NCBI GenBank assembly: GCA_019454045.1
Contig: SKCR01051205.1
Coordinates: 434,001 to 498,000, forward strand
Length of the DNA stretch: 64,000 nt
Source: Zanthoxylum bungeanum
Taxonomy: Eukaryota; Streptophyta; Magnoliopsida; Sapindales; Rutaceae
Reading direction: 5' to 3'
Made by a program: the position numbers and the translations under genes. The notes below the pieces were generated by a model. It saw only the letters and a program-made list of their open reading frames with translations, was not told the DNA's origin and made no database searches. Below are positions 43,882 to 55,576 of this stretch, one piece after another; position 1 is the stretch's first letter; the number at the start of each line of letters is the position of its first letter.

Positions 43882-45330
43882 ATGGCTTCTGGCAATGAAC
43901 AGACGATGGGCCCTATGGGGACCCAATTAACCATGCTCCAAGAACGGTTACAAGCTTTGAAGGAAGAGAACCTGACCATGCGGAGCTCTAACGCGATTCT
44001 ACAAAAGTAGTATGAGCAGATCTCCTCAACTTCTCAGCGTTGCGACCCCCCAGATCAATCTGGCAATCCAGCCGCCCCACTCGCGTTTGACGGGCTAGCT
44101 GACCATAATCCACGAAGTAACCATGGCCTAAGGAATTTGCCAACTTCCTCACTCGACCAAACTGAGTAAGTTATGTCCACCATACGAAGGGAAATATGAT
44201 GGAGTTCAAAGAAGCGGTTATGTCCCGTCTACCAAGAGTAAGGCTGTAAATCAGAAAGAGCATATAATGAACAATTTCAGATACTCCGTTTGTGGAGAAA
44301 ATCACATCTGTCGAGCTGCCTTGAAAGTTTAGCCCACCTGAAATGAAGCTGTATGATGGATCCACAGATCCAGATGACCATGTTATACACTACAAGTACA
44401 AGATTATGTCAACTGGCTTGGCACCAAGTCAATGGGAAGCTGGAATGTGCAGAGGGTTTGGAGATACGTTGGCGGGTCCAGCCCTTACCTGGTTCATCAA
44501 CCTGCCATACAGATCCATCGAGTCATACCAATAACTGGCAGACAAGTTTGTGCAACATTTTACAAGTTCTTGTAAGCTTGAGAAGACTACTAATGATCGC
44601 AATGCCATCCAACAGAGGATATGGGAGTCATTGTGGAGCAACGTTGTTCGCTTCAACAAATAAAGGATAAGTATTCTAGACCTCCACCAACCTACAGCGG
44701 TGGAAGCTTTTCAGAATGGACTACTCTACGAAAGCGGTCTCTACAAAAAACTCACCAAGTTCTGATGCTACATATAAGACCAGGCCATAGCACGGGCTCA
44801 AATTGAAATAAGGTGGGAAGAAGACAATAGGAACAAAGGAAGAGAGAACACATCTGGCTCGCAGAGTGATAGAACGCGTGGTGTCTCCAGACGACGCGAC
44901 ATGATCCCTCTTCATCATTCACAAAGGACAATCCAACAGAGAATAGAGCGTAGACCCTTCCATAAAGATTTTGATAGGCGATCTCGACCTTACAAAACCT
45001 AAGAGATAATGCCTACAAGCAAACCCAGGCTCCCCGACTACAACTTTACGATCTCCCCAGGAGAGTTGGTTTCGGTTCTAAAGAAAATGGGAAATGAGGT
45101 AAAATAGCCCCACGCTCTAGGGAAAATGCCACAAAGAAGGACATCAGAAAGTGGTGTGAGTTCCACAGAAACTATAGCCATACTACGGCTGAATGCGTGG
45201 CGTTAAGATTGGAAGTTCTAGAATTATTGAATAAAGGGTTTCTAAGGGACTTACTCACAGAGAAATGGAAAGCCACGTTAGCTCGGAGAGATGAAATGGA
45301 TGGCCAATGAGAAGCCCCGATTCCATCTCT
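43882..45330 (+). pseudogene. gag: Tat-D gag
   Basis: ATG 43882 opens MASGNEQTMGPM and a coiled-coil-like LQERLQALKEENL; a TAG stop follows at codon 43. The gag domain proper is readable at 44343-44700: YDGSTDPDDHVIHYK, MCRGFGDTLAGPALTWF, LPYRSIES, LADKFVQHF, in the order usual for Tat and other gypsy Gags. Arg-rich sequence follows at 44820-45000. At least five stops or frame changes break it. It would have formed the particle that packages element RNA. Confidence 0.85.
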
Positions 45331-45389
45331 ATCGATTAACAACACGATCAATTTTATTTTGGGAGGATCAGAAGTTAGTGGTGTGTCGT

Positions 45390-45965
45390 ATTCAGCAGCC
45401 AAATGACATTATAAGTCTGCTTCGACCAACCTTCCTCACTCTATGATGTCAATCGATGGGATGTTTACCAATCTTACTATGGAGTTTCCAGATGACAGCA
45501 GCTCCTGCAATATGAATCCACACTATGATGCCCTAGTAATCTCCTTACAGGTCGTGAATTTTATGATCAAACGAGTGCTAGTCGACACCGGATCTTCGAC
45601 CAATATCATTTTTACCACGGCTCTTGCAGACATGGGTGCTGAACTGGAGAAGATAAGCAGACGAACAACTATGTTGGTTGGGTTTAATGGAGAATAGAAA
45701 TTCACCGTGGGAGAAATATGTCTCCCAGTCTACGTCGTGAGAATCAATAAGATGACCATGTTCCTGATTTTAGATCGTCTCTTAGCCTACAATCTTATTA
45801 TAAGTAGGCCTTGGATTCACGAGATGAAAGCAGTTTCGTCCATATATCATCAAGTCCTGAAGTTCCCTACCAAGTGGGGGGTTCAGAAGATTAAAAGAGA
45901 CAGAGCCGTTTCCAGAAGTTGTTATCAAACAACTTTGAAGGCAAAATCCCAGTCTGCATAGCAAT
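45390..45965 (+). pseudogene. pol: Tat-D aspartic protease
   Basis: Cleaves the polyprotein. The catalytic motif is intact (VLVDTGSSTNIIF, about residues 46-58 from ATG 45443). A stop after FNGE is followed in the same frame by the second half: LPVYV, FLILDRLLAYNLIISRPWIHEM, where the family has a LGRPWLH-like block, and KFPTKWGV. A stop at 45696 and another at 45959 break it. Confidence 0.85.
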
Positions 45966-46075
45966 TACAGAATGGGTCTTACAATATGGAGTAGACACTA
46001 CCAAATCTTGAAGAGCTTGACGAGATTCAGTTTCACCCTCAACATGCAGATCATAAGACACAGATTGGAGCTAAC

Positions 46076-46858
46076 TTGGATCCCGAGCTACAAGCCAAAT
46101 TGATAGAGTTCTTGAAGATACGACACTATAGTTTTGCATGGTCTCACAAAGACATGACAAGAATCGACCCCGAGTTGATTACTCATGAACTCCATGTAGA
46201 TCCAGACTACTCCCCAGTCAAACAGAAGAGAAGAAAGTTCCCCCCAGAAAGAAATCGAAGCATCGATGAGGAAATTCAGAAATTGTTGCAGAATGGAGCT
46301 ATCAGGGAAGTTCAGTTTCCTGAGTGGCTCGCCAACGTGGTTGTTGTTAGAAAGAAGAATGGAAAGTGGCGAGTCTGCATCGACTTTACGGATCTGAACA
46401 AAGCATGTCCGAAAGATTCATTCCCTCTACCACACATAGATTCGATGGTCGACGCTACAACTGGGCATGAATTATTGAGTTTCATGGATGCATATTCAGG
46501 CTACAATAAAATCCTCATGCATCCAGACGACCAAGAGAAAACAGCCTTTGTCACCAACCGTGGTATATACTGCTACAAAGTTATGCCATTCGGCCTGAAA
46601 AATACTGGGGCCACATATCAACATTTGGTCAATAAAATATTCTCCAAAAAAATTGGGAAGACAATAGAGCTTTACATAGACGACATGTTGGTGAAATCTT
46701 CTAAATCAGAACAACATCTCGAGCACCTGGAAGAAGCCTTCAACATAATAGACAGGTACGAGATGAATTTAAACCCCATTAAGTGTGCATTTGGTGTCGC
46801 TTCAGGGAAATTCTTGAAATCCCATCACCTTCCAACCCAAAGGATGTCATGCGACTAG
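46076..46858 (+). pseudogene. pol: Tat-D reverse transcriptase
   Basis: Copies element RNA into DNA. 260 open codons cover most of the RT domain: VVVRKKNGKWRVCIDFTDLN (about 89-108), CPKDSFPLPHID, FMDAYSGYNKI with the first catalytic Asp (about 142-152), VMPFGLKNTGATYQ, and the active-site YIDDM (about 200-204). After GKFL the frame breaks. A comparison with the next block (EIPSPSNPKDVMRLAGR, in another frame) indicates that the usual 15-20 codons between them are missing. The palm residues look intact, the thumb does not. Confidence 0.93.
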
Positions 46859-47466
46859 CAGGGAGGATAACAGCACTTAACAGGTTCATCCCCAAGTCTA
46901 CAGATAAAATCTTTCTATTTTTCTCAGCTTTGAAGAAGACAAATAACTTCGAGTGGACCCCAGCCCGTGAAAAAACTTTAGAATGACTCAAACGATATAT
47001 TACCTCCCCACCTCTGTTGTCGAAACCACTCGACGATGAGAAGCTTTTTCTCTACCTGGGGGTCTCGGAATAAGTGGTTAGTACAGTCCTGATCAGAGAA
47101 GAGGAGGGAGCACAATTCCCAGTCTACTTTGTAAGTAAAACACTGCTCAATGCAGAGTCCCGCTATCCCATAATGGAAAAGTTGGTGTTAGCTTTGATAA
47201 CAGTTGCAAGGAAGCTTCGACCCTACTTTCAGGGGCACCCAATTACGGTATACACCACTTACCCAATGAGAAGTATACTACATAAACTAGAGTTGTCTGG
47301 TAGATTGATGAAGTGGGCGATTGAACTTGAGGAACACGACATCACATACCTGCCCATGAATATCATCAAATCTCAAGCCTTAGAAGACTTTGTAGCCAAC
47401 TTTAGCCCTAGCCTACTAGCTGCAACCGAAACAGAAGTCTGTTCTATCCATTCGAGCATCCCCTGA
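46845..47466 (+). pseudogene. pol: Tat-D RT connection and first RNase H
   Basis: DVMRLAGRITALNRFI and FFSALKKTNNFEWTP form the RT-RNase H connection. VSTVLIREEEGAQFPVYFVSK, AESRYPIMEKLVLALI, RKLRPYFQGHPITVYT and LMKWAIELEE are the gypsy RNase H blocks. Two stops (at 46984 and at 47071) interrupt it. RNase H removes the RNA strand during cDNA synthesis. Confidence 0.9.
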
Positions 47467-47467
47467 A

Positions 47468-48207
47468 AACTTGGAGTCGACGGATCCAGTAACAAAAAAG
47501 GGTGCGGTTTGGGGATAATGATCATTACTCCGGAAGGCGACATACTACAGCAAGCAATCAAGTATGGTTTCAGAGTCACAAACAACGAGGCTGAATATGA
47601 AGCATTAATAGCAGGACTAACCTTGGCCAATGAACTTAGAGCCAAAAAGATAGAAGTAACATCTGATTCGAAACTGATTGTCAATCAATTCCAAGGTTCG
47701 TATCACGAACGGGATCCACATATGGCATCCCACTTGCAAAAGGTAAGAGATATTCAGTCGACGTTCGAGGAACTCACGATAACCCAAGTCCCAAGAAGTG
47801 AGAATTCCCAAGCAGATGCACTGGCTACCTTTGGATCAACAACGCAAGGAGACAAACCACAATCAATACCGATAGTATACTTGAACTGGCCAGCAATTTG
47901 GAAAGAAGAGAAAGCGGTCGCCTCAATCAATTCAGTCGACTCATGGATGGCTCATATAGTCAAATATGTGCAAGAAGGCGTGCTTCCAGATGAAAAAATC
48001 CAGGCTAGGAAAACCCAGAGGCAGTTTGAAAGGTTCACCTTATACGACGGTCAGTTGCTAAAAATATCATTTTCTGGACCCTACCTGAAGTGCCTCACTC
48101 GCAATATGTGCTGGTGGAGCTACATGAAGGGGAATGTGGGAATCATTCTGGAGGAAGGATTTTGGCACTACGAGCCCATTCGACAGGTTACTACTGGCCT
48201 ACGATGA
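47468..48207 (+). pseudogene. pol: Tat-D second, archaeal-type RNase H and linker
   Basis: VDGSSNKKGCG just upstream of ATG 47509 holds the first catalytic Asp. TNNEAEYEALIAGL supplies the Glu, and EVTSDSKLIVNQF the next Asp. RSENSQADALA holds the last acidic residue. A separate archaeal-type RNase H downstream of the gypsy one is known in the Tat lineage. After about residue 110 the sequence is the linker to integrase. The reading frame changes near 48090 where the integrase zinc finger starts in another frame. Confidence 0.9.
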
Positions 48208-49172
48208 GGACCGATTCTACAGACTTCACTAGGAAGTGTGAAAAATGTCAAAGGTTCGCTCCAGTCTCACACCTCCCATCAGAAAGACTCAATCTTATCT
48301 TATCTCTCTGGCAATTCATGAAGTGGGGAATGGACATCGTTGGGAAACTTCCAACAGCCCCAGGACAGTGAGTCTACATGCTCGTACTGACAGATTACTA
48401 CTCAAAATGGATCGAAGTAGAACCATTTGCCAGGGTACGTGATAAAGAGGCACAGACATTCGTCAGGAAGAATATTATATGTTGATTTGGCATACCAAGA
48501 GAAATTATGACTGATAATGGTTCACAATTCATCAGCCATCATTTTCAAGATTTCTGTAAAAATTAAGGCGTAAAGTTAAGCTTTTCAACCCCACGCTTCC
48601 CATAAGCAAACGGCTAGGTCGAGTCATCTAATAAAATAATACTGAACACTTTGAAGCGGAGATTGGAAAAAGCTAAAGGTGCTTGGGCAAATAAACTCTC
48701 GGGAGTATTATGGTCATACAGAATAACGACCTGATCGTCAACTGGAGAAACTCCATTTTCACTGGCATTTAGTTCGGAAGCAGTAATACCAGCTGAAGAA
48801 ACCATCTCATCCCCACGCTACCAATGGTTCGATGAGGAATCGAATCGACAACTTATGAATTATAGCCTCGATATAATTGATGAAGTGAGGGATGAAGCTT
48901 CCATTTGACTAGCGGCCCATCAACAGAGGATGGCCAGATACTTTGACAAAAATATTAGGAGCAGAACTTTCAAGGAAAGAGATTGGGTCATACGCAGAGT
49001 TTTTCAGAACACCAAGGAGGTTGGAGATAGTAAGCTGGGACCGAATTGGGAAGGTTCATACCTCATCACAAAAATTATTATGAGAGGAGCCTCAAACTAC
49101 AAACCATGGAGGGATCACACATCCGCAATAGTTGGAACGCCATTCATTTTAAGCGATTCTACTGGTACTTAA
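48090..49172 (+). pseudogene. pol: Tat-D integrase
   Basis: Inserts cDNA into the genome. Zinc-binding H-H-C-C is intact (HEGECGNHSGG ... CEKCQRF, 48125-48255). The first catalytic Asp is in KWGMDIVGKLP. A second is in TDNGSQFIS (about 48508). The glutamate is near VESSNK (about 48615), and the C-terminal YFDKNIRSRTFKERDWV...LGPNWEGSYLI block is at 48936-49070. A stop near 48370, another near 48482 and a third near 48565 inactivate it. Confidence 0.9.
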
Positions 49173-49199
49173 CCATTCAACACGACATCATGTGAAGAC

Positions 49200-50180
49200 T
49201 CTGTGGAATTGAAAGGATTCATGTCGAGTCAATTGAAAACATGGACATCCCTTAGTCCATATGACAATGTCGAGTGAAAAGGCTCTTGAAACTTCATCTG
49301 ATTTAGTCGACCGGGGACATCCCCCAAATGACTCATGTCGAGTCAATTGAAGAGATGGACCTCCTTCAGTCTATACGACAATGTCGAGTGAAAAGGCTCA
49401 TGAACCTCTATCTGGTTCAGTCGACCGGGAACATCCCCCAAAGAACTCATGTCGAGTCAATTGAAGACATGGACCTCCCTCAGTCCATATGAAAATGTCG
49501 AGTGAAAATTCTCCTGAACCTTCATCTGGTTCAGTCGACCGGGGAAATCCCCCAAAAGACTCATGTCGAGTCAATTGAAGAGATGGACCTCCCTCAGTCC
49601 ATACGATAATGTCAAGTGGAAATGCTCTTGAACTTTCATCTGGTTTAATCGACCGGGGACATCCCTCAAAGGACTCATGTCGAGTCAATTGAAGAGATGG
49701 ACCTCCCTCAGTCCATACGATAATGTCGAGTGAAAAGGCTCATGAACCTCCATCTGGTTCAGTCAACCAGGGACATCCCCCAAATGACTCATGTCGAGTT
49801 AATTGAAGACATGGACCTCCCTCAGTCCATACGACAATGTCGAGTGAAAAGGCTCATGAAACTTCATCTGGCTCAATCGACCGGGGACATCCCCTAAATG
49901 ACTCATGTCGAGTCAATTGAATAGATGGACCTCCCTCAGTCCATACGACAATGTCGAGTGAAAATGATCCTGAACCTTCATTTGGTTCAGTCGACCGGGG
50001 ACATCCCCCAAAGGACTCATGTCGAGTCAATTGAAGAGATAGACCTCCCTCAGTCCATACGACAATGTCGAGTGAAATGGCTCCTGAACCTTCACCTGGT
50101 TAAGTCGACCGGGGACATCCCCCAAATAAATCAAGTCGAGACAAATGAAGACGTGGACCTCCCTCAGTCCATACGACATT
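49200..50180 (+). repeat. Tat-D 3' tandem array, about 113 bp units
   Basis: Eight to nine units with the core AGTCGACCGGGGACATCCCC (about 49309, 49421, 49534, 49649, 49764, 49876, 49988 and 50103) and ACTCATGTCGAGTCAATTGA. The remainder of the unit (ATGGACCTCCCTCAGTCCAT) differs from the Tat-B units. Confidence 0.92.
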
Positions 50181-50279
50181 AACGAGTGAGTTAGCTTTGA
50201 GCCTCTGACAAGATCAGTAAAAAAGTACCCCACACCCTGTTTTCATTCTACAATAATGCTCTACAAGTCAAGGACTTCT

Positions 50280-50303
50280 AGACTTAGAGAGTATGAGACA
50301 AAC
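50280..50303 (+). promoter_or_regulatory. Polypurine tract region of Tat-D
   Basis: CTTAGAGAGTATGAGACAAA before the 3' LTR, matching the Tat-B tract. Confidence 0.7.
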
Positions 50304-50904
50304 TCTACGGGCCAAATTTGGGCCCAAGGGTAAAATCGATATTTCACCTCTAGGCCAACCACAAAACCAGAAACCCAAAACCCACTAATAAGTCCAGTTT
50401 GAGAATCAATATTGGATCGAGAGACCTCACAAGCCCAAGCCCACTGTCACTGAGAGACCATATCAAGATGGTCTACAGACTCACCGGTTATCAAACTGGA
50501 AAAATGCCTAAGTTCATAAACCCTTCCATTAAATTGACTATTACAGAGATTCCAACGGGCATAAGAAGAGTAAATGAGCCTACCTCAAAGGCCCTACAAA
50601 AGGAAAAGGTCTGGACTTGGAGAGGAGAAATGAATATATTCAATTCTCTGGTATTTCGTCCTCGATTCATAAAGCACCACACCGCCCTCACGGCAAAAAA
50701 AATGGAGATTGAGGTAATTTTAAACCTTGTTCTTCCTACTTTCCTCTTATCCACATTACTGACTTGGGCGTTGAAGAGCCTACGGCTTCCACCACACCAG
50801 TGGGCAGTACTCCCAGCTCATCCTTCCCTCGTTTTGTAGGTTCGCTAGTGCCCCTAAAATTCAGATTCTCGATTGTGGACTTCAGGCGAGAACCAGCATC
50901 TACA
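50304..50904 (+). repeat. 3' LTR of Tat-D
   Basis: 601 bp, starts TCTACGGGCC where the 5' copy has TGTACGGGCC, ends AGCATCTACA. Roughly 35-40 substitutions against the 5' LTR by eye. Confidence 0.93.
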
Positions 50905-50909
50905 GTGTT

Positions 50910-51917
50910 TTAGTGACAACTCGAAAAGGAAACCCAACAAAAAAAATACTTTATCAGTTGTAAAGGCACAAACAACTTTAATCCTTATTAGGGTTAATGA
51001 CGAAATCTTTATTGGAAAGATGATATATTTTCGGTCTCGCAACAAAGAAGAAACGGTCCTTGTAACTACCCATGTTGGAGGGCGCATTGGCGAGCACCTT
51101 TTCGAAGTGGTTAACGCGCATGGTCAAATAATAAATACCATCCCACTTGCTCTCTCTATCTGTGGGGTTTTTATTCATCTTCAATAAGTTTTTGACAATA
51201 TTTTCACTTCGTAGCGGTGACCTCGCTCGTCACATCAGTAAGAAAAGTGAGGTCAAATGATGATAAGAATTGGGTGGCCACTGGAACAGGGCGACCCCAA
51301 TCAAGTTCAGCAGGTGGATGAAAAATTTTGGGATTGGCAATCTCAGCCCAGCCCACAAGTGCACGGGACTCAAAGCATTGTACACGAGAGGTGGGAAGAA
51401 ATATATGTCCTCAAGCACTAGCACGAGCAACTTGTACTCGAAGGGAATGTCGCATGGTTTAACGAGTTTGATCGAATCCCTCTATGTCATCTTTGAGTCG
51501 AGCTCGATTAGATCATATCTCCTAAGACGATATGGATCTGAAATCACCCTCATGAGACAACATTCCTAACCTACAACTCTTGCCCCAGCTCATATCTTGG
51601 CTCATTTCCTATGGCCTCGCGAGCGATCACCACATTGCTAATCAACTGGCTTGCCCGAGTCTGACCCATTCAGTACCTATGACAGTTACTTCATGACCCG
51701 AATTGGATGCATGAGACACTTCCAAGAACCTCGAGTAACGATCAACAACCTTAGGGATGCTCGCATGAGAATTAGTTGTGTTGAGAATGTGAACGAGAAG
51801 AGATCCCAACACCTTCTATGCGACTATACTTTTGAAAACGTGAATATGACGTTTCCAACCAGACATCTACAAGATTTAGATCGTAGAGTTAGTATGTCAG
51901 CCACGAGCTACAAATAA
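50910..51917 (-). pseudogene. Tat-C antisense ORF, Transposase_28-like part
   Basis: On the minus strand, 51430-51230 reads VLEDIYFFPPLVYNAL, then VHLWAGLRLPIPKFFIHLL and LIGVALFQWPPNSY, the aromatic blocks of the putative gypsy-type transposon (Transposase_28-like) family. Further on GIYYLTMR and APSNMGSYKDRFFFV parallel KGCYYLSIY and NKNFKDKWFW in Tat-A. Stops separate the pieces. The ORF runs opposite to the element and is cut at its distal end by Tat-D; its continuation lies at 43198-42731. Its biochemical role is unknown. Confidence 0.75.
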
Positions 51918-52660
51918 AATCTTTAAAGTCATAGTTCTAGCATTCTAAAGTCAGAATAGCAAGGTCGTCTCTACCTCGAACGCCCTAATCATAAGCTACG
52001 CCAACAAATTCTTATGGCATCACCAGGTTGTCCAAAAACCACAAGCATTAACCTAATTACTTAAACACAATCCTAAAGATGTAGACCTTTATTTCATGCA
52101 AGTCTAACCAAGAACACCTTAAAGCACACATTCAAAAACAAAAGCAAAACAACGTTATAAATTTACAGGAAGTGATTAATGTCAAAATTATAGAGAAATT
52201 TGAAGATACTTACACCAAGTGCAGTTCTACGGAGTGTGATGACGACGATCAGAACAGTTAATAACGGAGGTTGACAAATCAGAGAAAAATGACTTCGAAA
52301 TTCAGGGGGAACAAACTTTAAAAGTTGAAAGTGTAAAATATTTCTAAGCATGGAAATGCTTTCTTTATATAGCCATACACCACAACCGTTGGATCTGGGC
52401 AAGGATAATACACCTGAGATCAACGGCTAGAGACTTTGATGACTTTTCATATAGCATGAAAAGCATAAATATTACAGTCCAAGACATTTAAAATGATGGG
52501 ACAAATTGTCATTCCAAAGCGACCTTTGACGAACTTTGAAATTTCAAATTAGCGCCAAACTAGCTCGTAATAAATAAACAGGACCCTGTAAATCAATCGT
52601 GCTTGCTAGTCGCAATGAACTGCCACCACGCCAAAGACATGCTAGAAGCTAGGGGACTAA
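51918..52660 (-). other. Tat-C antisense leader and 3' noncoding DNA
   Basis: No recognised protein. Contains the TATA-like site above and, next to the right LTR, the plus-strand purine tract. Confidence 0.45.
52364..52372 (-). promoter_or_regulatory. Possible TATA box of the Tat-C antisense ORF
   Basis: The minus strand reads GGCTATATAAAGAAAGC about 430 bp upstream of the first readable antisense codons, with a GATCCAACGG word upstream. Position and sequence suit a promoter for antisense transcription. Confidence 0.45.
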
Positions 52661-53330
52661 TGTCATGGGAAAAATGGGCTTAGTATCATATTGGGCTCGA
52701 TCACAAGAAACATGCCCACCAACACCAAAGGACCCAATAGAAAGAAGGTCTAGACCGCAAGACCCAGAGCAGGCTCAGCTCGATTGTTGCATGGGATGCC
52801 GCATTGGTCTCACTGGGACCTTCGAGGAAACGACCTTGAGGACACGACAAACTCATCCAGATCACAGAGCGCCGAAGGCAAATCCCTAGGGTTCCGTGCC
52901 CACATGTCACAGGTCGCTTCATACCATTTGAAGGCCTTATGTCACGAAGGGTGCCCTCAAAGAGTCCAATTAAGGAAAAGTAAATCACCTCAGTGGTTAC
53001 ACAATTTAATAACCATAATGAATCTCATTAAATTGTAGGTGATTATTACCTATAAATTTGGTAATATTCACCATATTCAAATCTTAGGAGATGTTTCCCC
53101 TCACTCATAAAACAATATAAATAAGAGAATATTCTCACTGTAAAAAAAGAAAAAAATTAGAGATACCAAAAACTCTGCCAAATTTTCATGAGAACTCCAA
53201 GTGCAATTCCAAATTCATCAATAAGTTTGGCTCATGGATGTAGGCCTTAGATTTGCCGAACCATGTAAAATCAAGGCTCCATTTATTCTTTTTTTATATA
53301 TTTGGTGTTGATCGGTTTTGGCTGTCAACA
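52661..53330 (+). repeat. 3' LTR of Tat-C
   Basis: 670 bp, TGTCATGGGA...GCTGTCAACA. TATA-like ATATAAATAAG near 53114. Confidence 0.85.
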
Positions 53331-54198
53331 CTTTAATACCTGACAAACCCCAAATGATAAGATTCAATATCTTATTTTGTCTCAATCTAATTATTATTTA
53401 AATCAATTTATTTCGTCATAAAATTATTTCCATAAGTAAAATATTTTACTTAAAAGTCTCTTCGAAAAGAAAGTATTTTCAGGTGGTTGGCTATCTCCTG
53501 AAAATATTTTTCAGAAAGCGTTTTCAGATATTTGACACATGTAATATTTTTTCGAAAACTAATTTCTAATGATTAGAAGTATTAGATGATAAAAAAGTTC
53601 GGGTATGGCCTGAATCCACATAGACCCAGAAGACTCGGATTCGAAAATATTTGGGTCTATAAGAAATATTTCCGGACCCGATTGTGGAATTATGTACACA
53701 CACAAATTCAGACCTGTATCCGAATCTGAATCCATGTGGGTCCATAATTCCTAGACAATGATCCAAAATTTTTATTAATTTATATTTTAAAAAATTAAAA
53801 AATAATCACAAATATAATAGAATAAAGTTTTAAAAAAATACGAAAGAATGGAATTAAAAATTTATAAAAGTGCAAAATATAAAAAATAAATTTAAATAAT
53901 GTAAATACAAAATAACAAAATAACAGTATAAATTAAAAAATCCGGATTTCCGGATCCGAATAAGAACACATACTCACCAAAACGTACCTGGATCCATGCA
54001 CATAGTTAAAAGCGAGTTATGAAAACTTTGTAGAAGAGGAAAAATATTTTATTTCTCGTAAAATGACTATAAGTTTATATTTTGCAAGTCATTTTTTAAA
54101 AAAAAAAAACACTAAATTTATTCATTTAGAAGAAAATAATATGTGTCAACGAAATTTTTCTTAAATATTATAAACATCGTAAAATGGGGAAAATTAAA

Positions 54199-54235
<37 letters not shown>

Positions 54236-55576
54236 ATTTTCGGGGAAATAAACACACAGTTAGTGATATGTGAAGAAGATTTTTGTGACATAATGGCTCA
54301 ATTACCGATCGTGTTGTCCTTATCTTCTTCTTCATTTTTTATATTTTTTGAATGTCTGACTTTATCTTCTTTTTTTTCCCTACACTTTGTGCAAATTGTC
54401 AAAATAGTTGTATAATAAATGTTTTTTCTTTTTCTTTTTTTTTTTTTTCATTTTTTTTAGAGTGGGGTGAAATTATGAAAATAGTTTAAAATTATGGTCA
54501 GTTTACCAAAATAAATGTTTTACCAATTTTATTATTCTTTTTTTTTTTCAAAGACAATTTTACTATTCAAATTGCCTGAAATTGACATCTTAAACATAAA
54601 TACTTCTAAGTAATTTATCGAGTTAAACAATATATTAGCTTAGCGTCCAATCTACAAATAAGCGATAAATAATCTACAAATTATTTAGATGTCTAACGCC
54701 ACATATTATTTTGATGCATTTAAGTCCAAACACTTGAAAATTGATTTTAAAAAAAAAAAAAAAACTACTTTTGTTTTTCATTATCCTAATGGAATTATTT
54801 TTGTAAATATATTTTTTTAAATAAAATAATATAATATAACAAAGCGGAAACTATCATTTCTATACTTGAAAATTGATTTATGTATAAAAAATTCGAAACT
54901 TTAAGCAAGTTCAATATTACATTCAAAGTTTCAATTAATATACTAATTTATACTATTTAGATGTCAATTAGTACATTAACTGAAATCTTTTAAGTCTAAA
55001 TAGGTACGTTGACTAAAATTTTACGTGTGAAATTAAACTTAAAAATATAAATTAATACACTGATGAAATTTTCGATGTAAATTTAAATTAATTTAAAGTT
55101 TTCAAATTTTTTTATTCATAAACTAACCTTGGAATGAAAAAATAATAAAATCCTTATAACCAATGATTTAAAACTCATATTGGTTCGGTCGGTCCAACCA
55201 GTTGACCCATGGATCGGTCCTCTGGTAGGTTCGGGTGACCCTAAAAAACATGTCTGTCATTAACCCGATCTAAGACCCAGCAATCTGGTCGAACCGATTA
55301 CGAGTTGAAAAAGTTTTTGTCTTTTTTTTAAAAAATAATTATTCAAATTAAAATAAAAAATTAATTTATTACTATATTTTAGTTATATTTTTGGTGAAAA
55401 AATCTTATAATATTTTAAAGAGTTTAAAATTAGTGTTAATTATATTTTTTTTGAAATTGTTTTCATTTTTATCATATTTTTATATAAATATCTTCACGGC
55501 TGTTTTTCGTTACAGGGGTAATTCAGGAAAACAACTCCTCGAACAAACCTCCCTCAAGTAGTGAATTTGTTTGGTT
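53331..55576. other. AT-rich spacer with microsatellites and small repeats
   Basis: A(33) at 54201-54233 and other A or T runs. GGTCCGAATC-like words in both orientations at 53600-53760 and 53940-53960 (AAATCCGGATTTCCGGATCC) look like remnants of a small DNA transposon. Another GC-richer block at 55165-55305 (GGTTCGGTCGGTCCAACCAG ... GGTCGAACCGATT) has MITE-like inverted ends. No gene recognised. Confidence 0.5.

Larger units (their letters stand above)
43199..50904 (+). mobile_element. Tat-D: Tat-lineage Ty3/gypsy element with dual RNase H, degenerate
   Basis: 7,706 bp inserted into Tat-C; flanks GTGGT (43194-43198) and GTGTT (50905-50909) agree at four of five bases. Order: LTR, PBS-like site, gag, protease, RT, RNase H, second archaeal-type RNase H, integrase, tandem array, PPT, LTR. 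The second RNase H after the standard one is the mark of the Tat lineage. Dozens of LTR differences and many stops indicate an old insertion. Confidence 0.93.
41485..53330 (+). mobile_element. Tat-C: non-autonomous Tat-like element, split by Tat-D
   Basis: Two 669-670 bp LTRs (41485-42153 and 52661-53330) enclose a gag-like remnant and an antisense ORF. No pol remains. The purine-rich GCTAGGGGACTAA before the right LTR and a decayed PBS-like ACCGTTAGTAGGAG after the left LTR give plus orientation. Without Tat-D the element is about 4.1 kb. LTR divergence is clearly higher than in Tat-B and it has no clean target duplication, so it is old. Confidence 0.8.

Noticed and set aside
49398..49688. 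Minus-strand open frame with repeated LTRHESF peptide
   Set aside because: Product of the 113 bp array of Tat-D, not a gene.
41480..53335. Clean 5 bp duplication for Tat-C
   Set aside because: Flanks TCCTT and CTTTA share only a CTT core; the match is too weak to claim.
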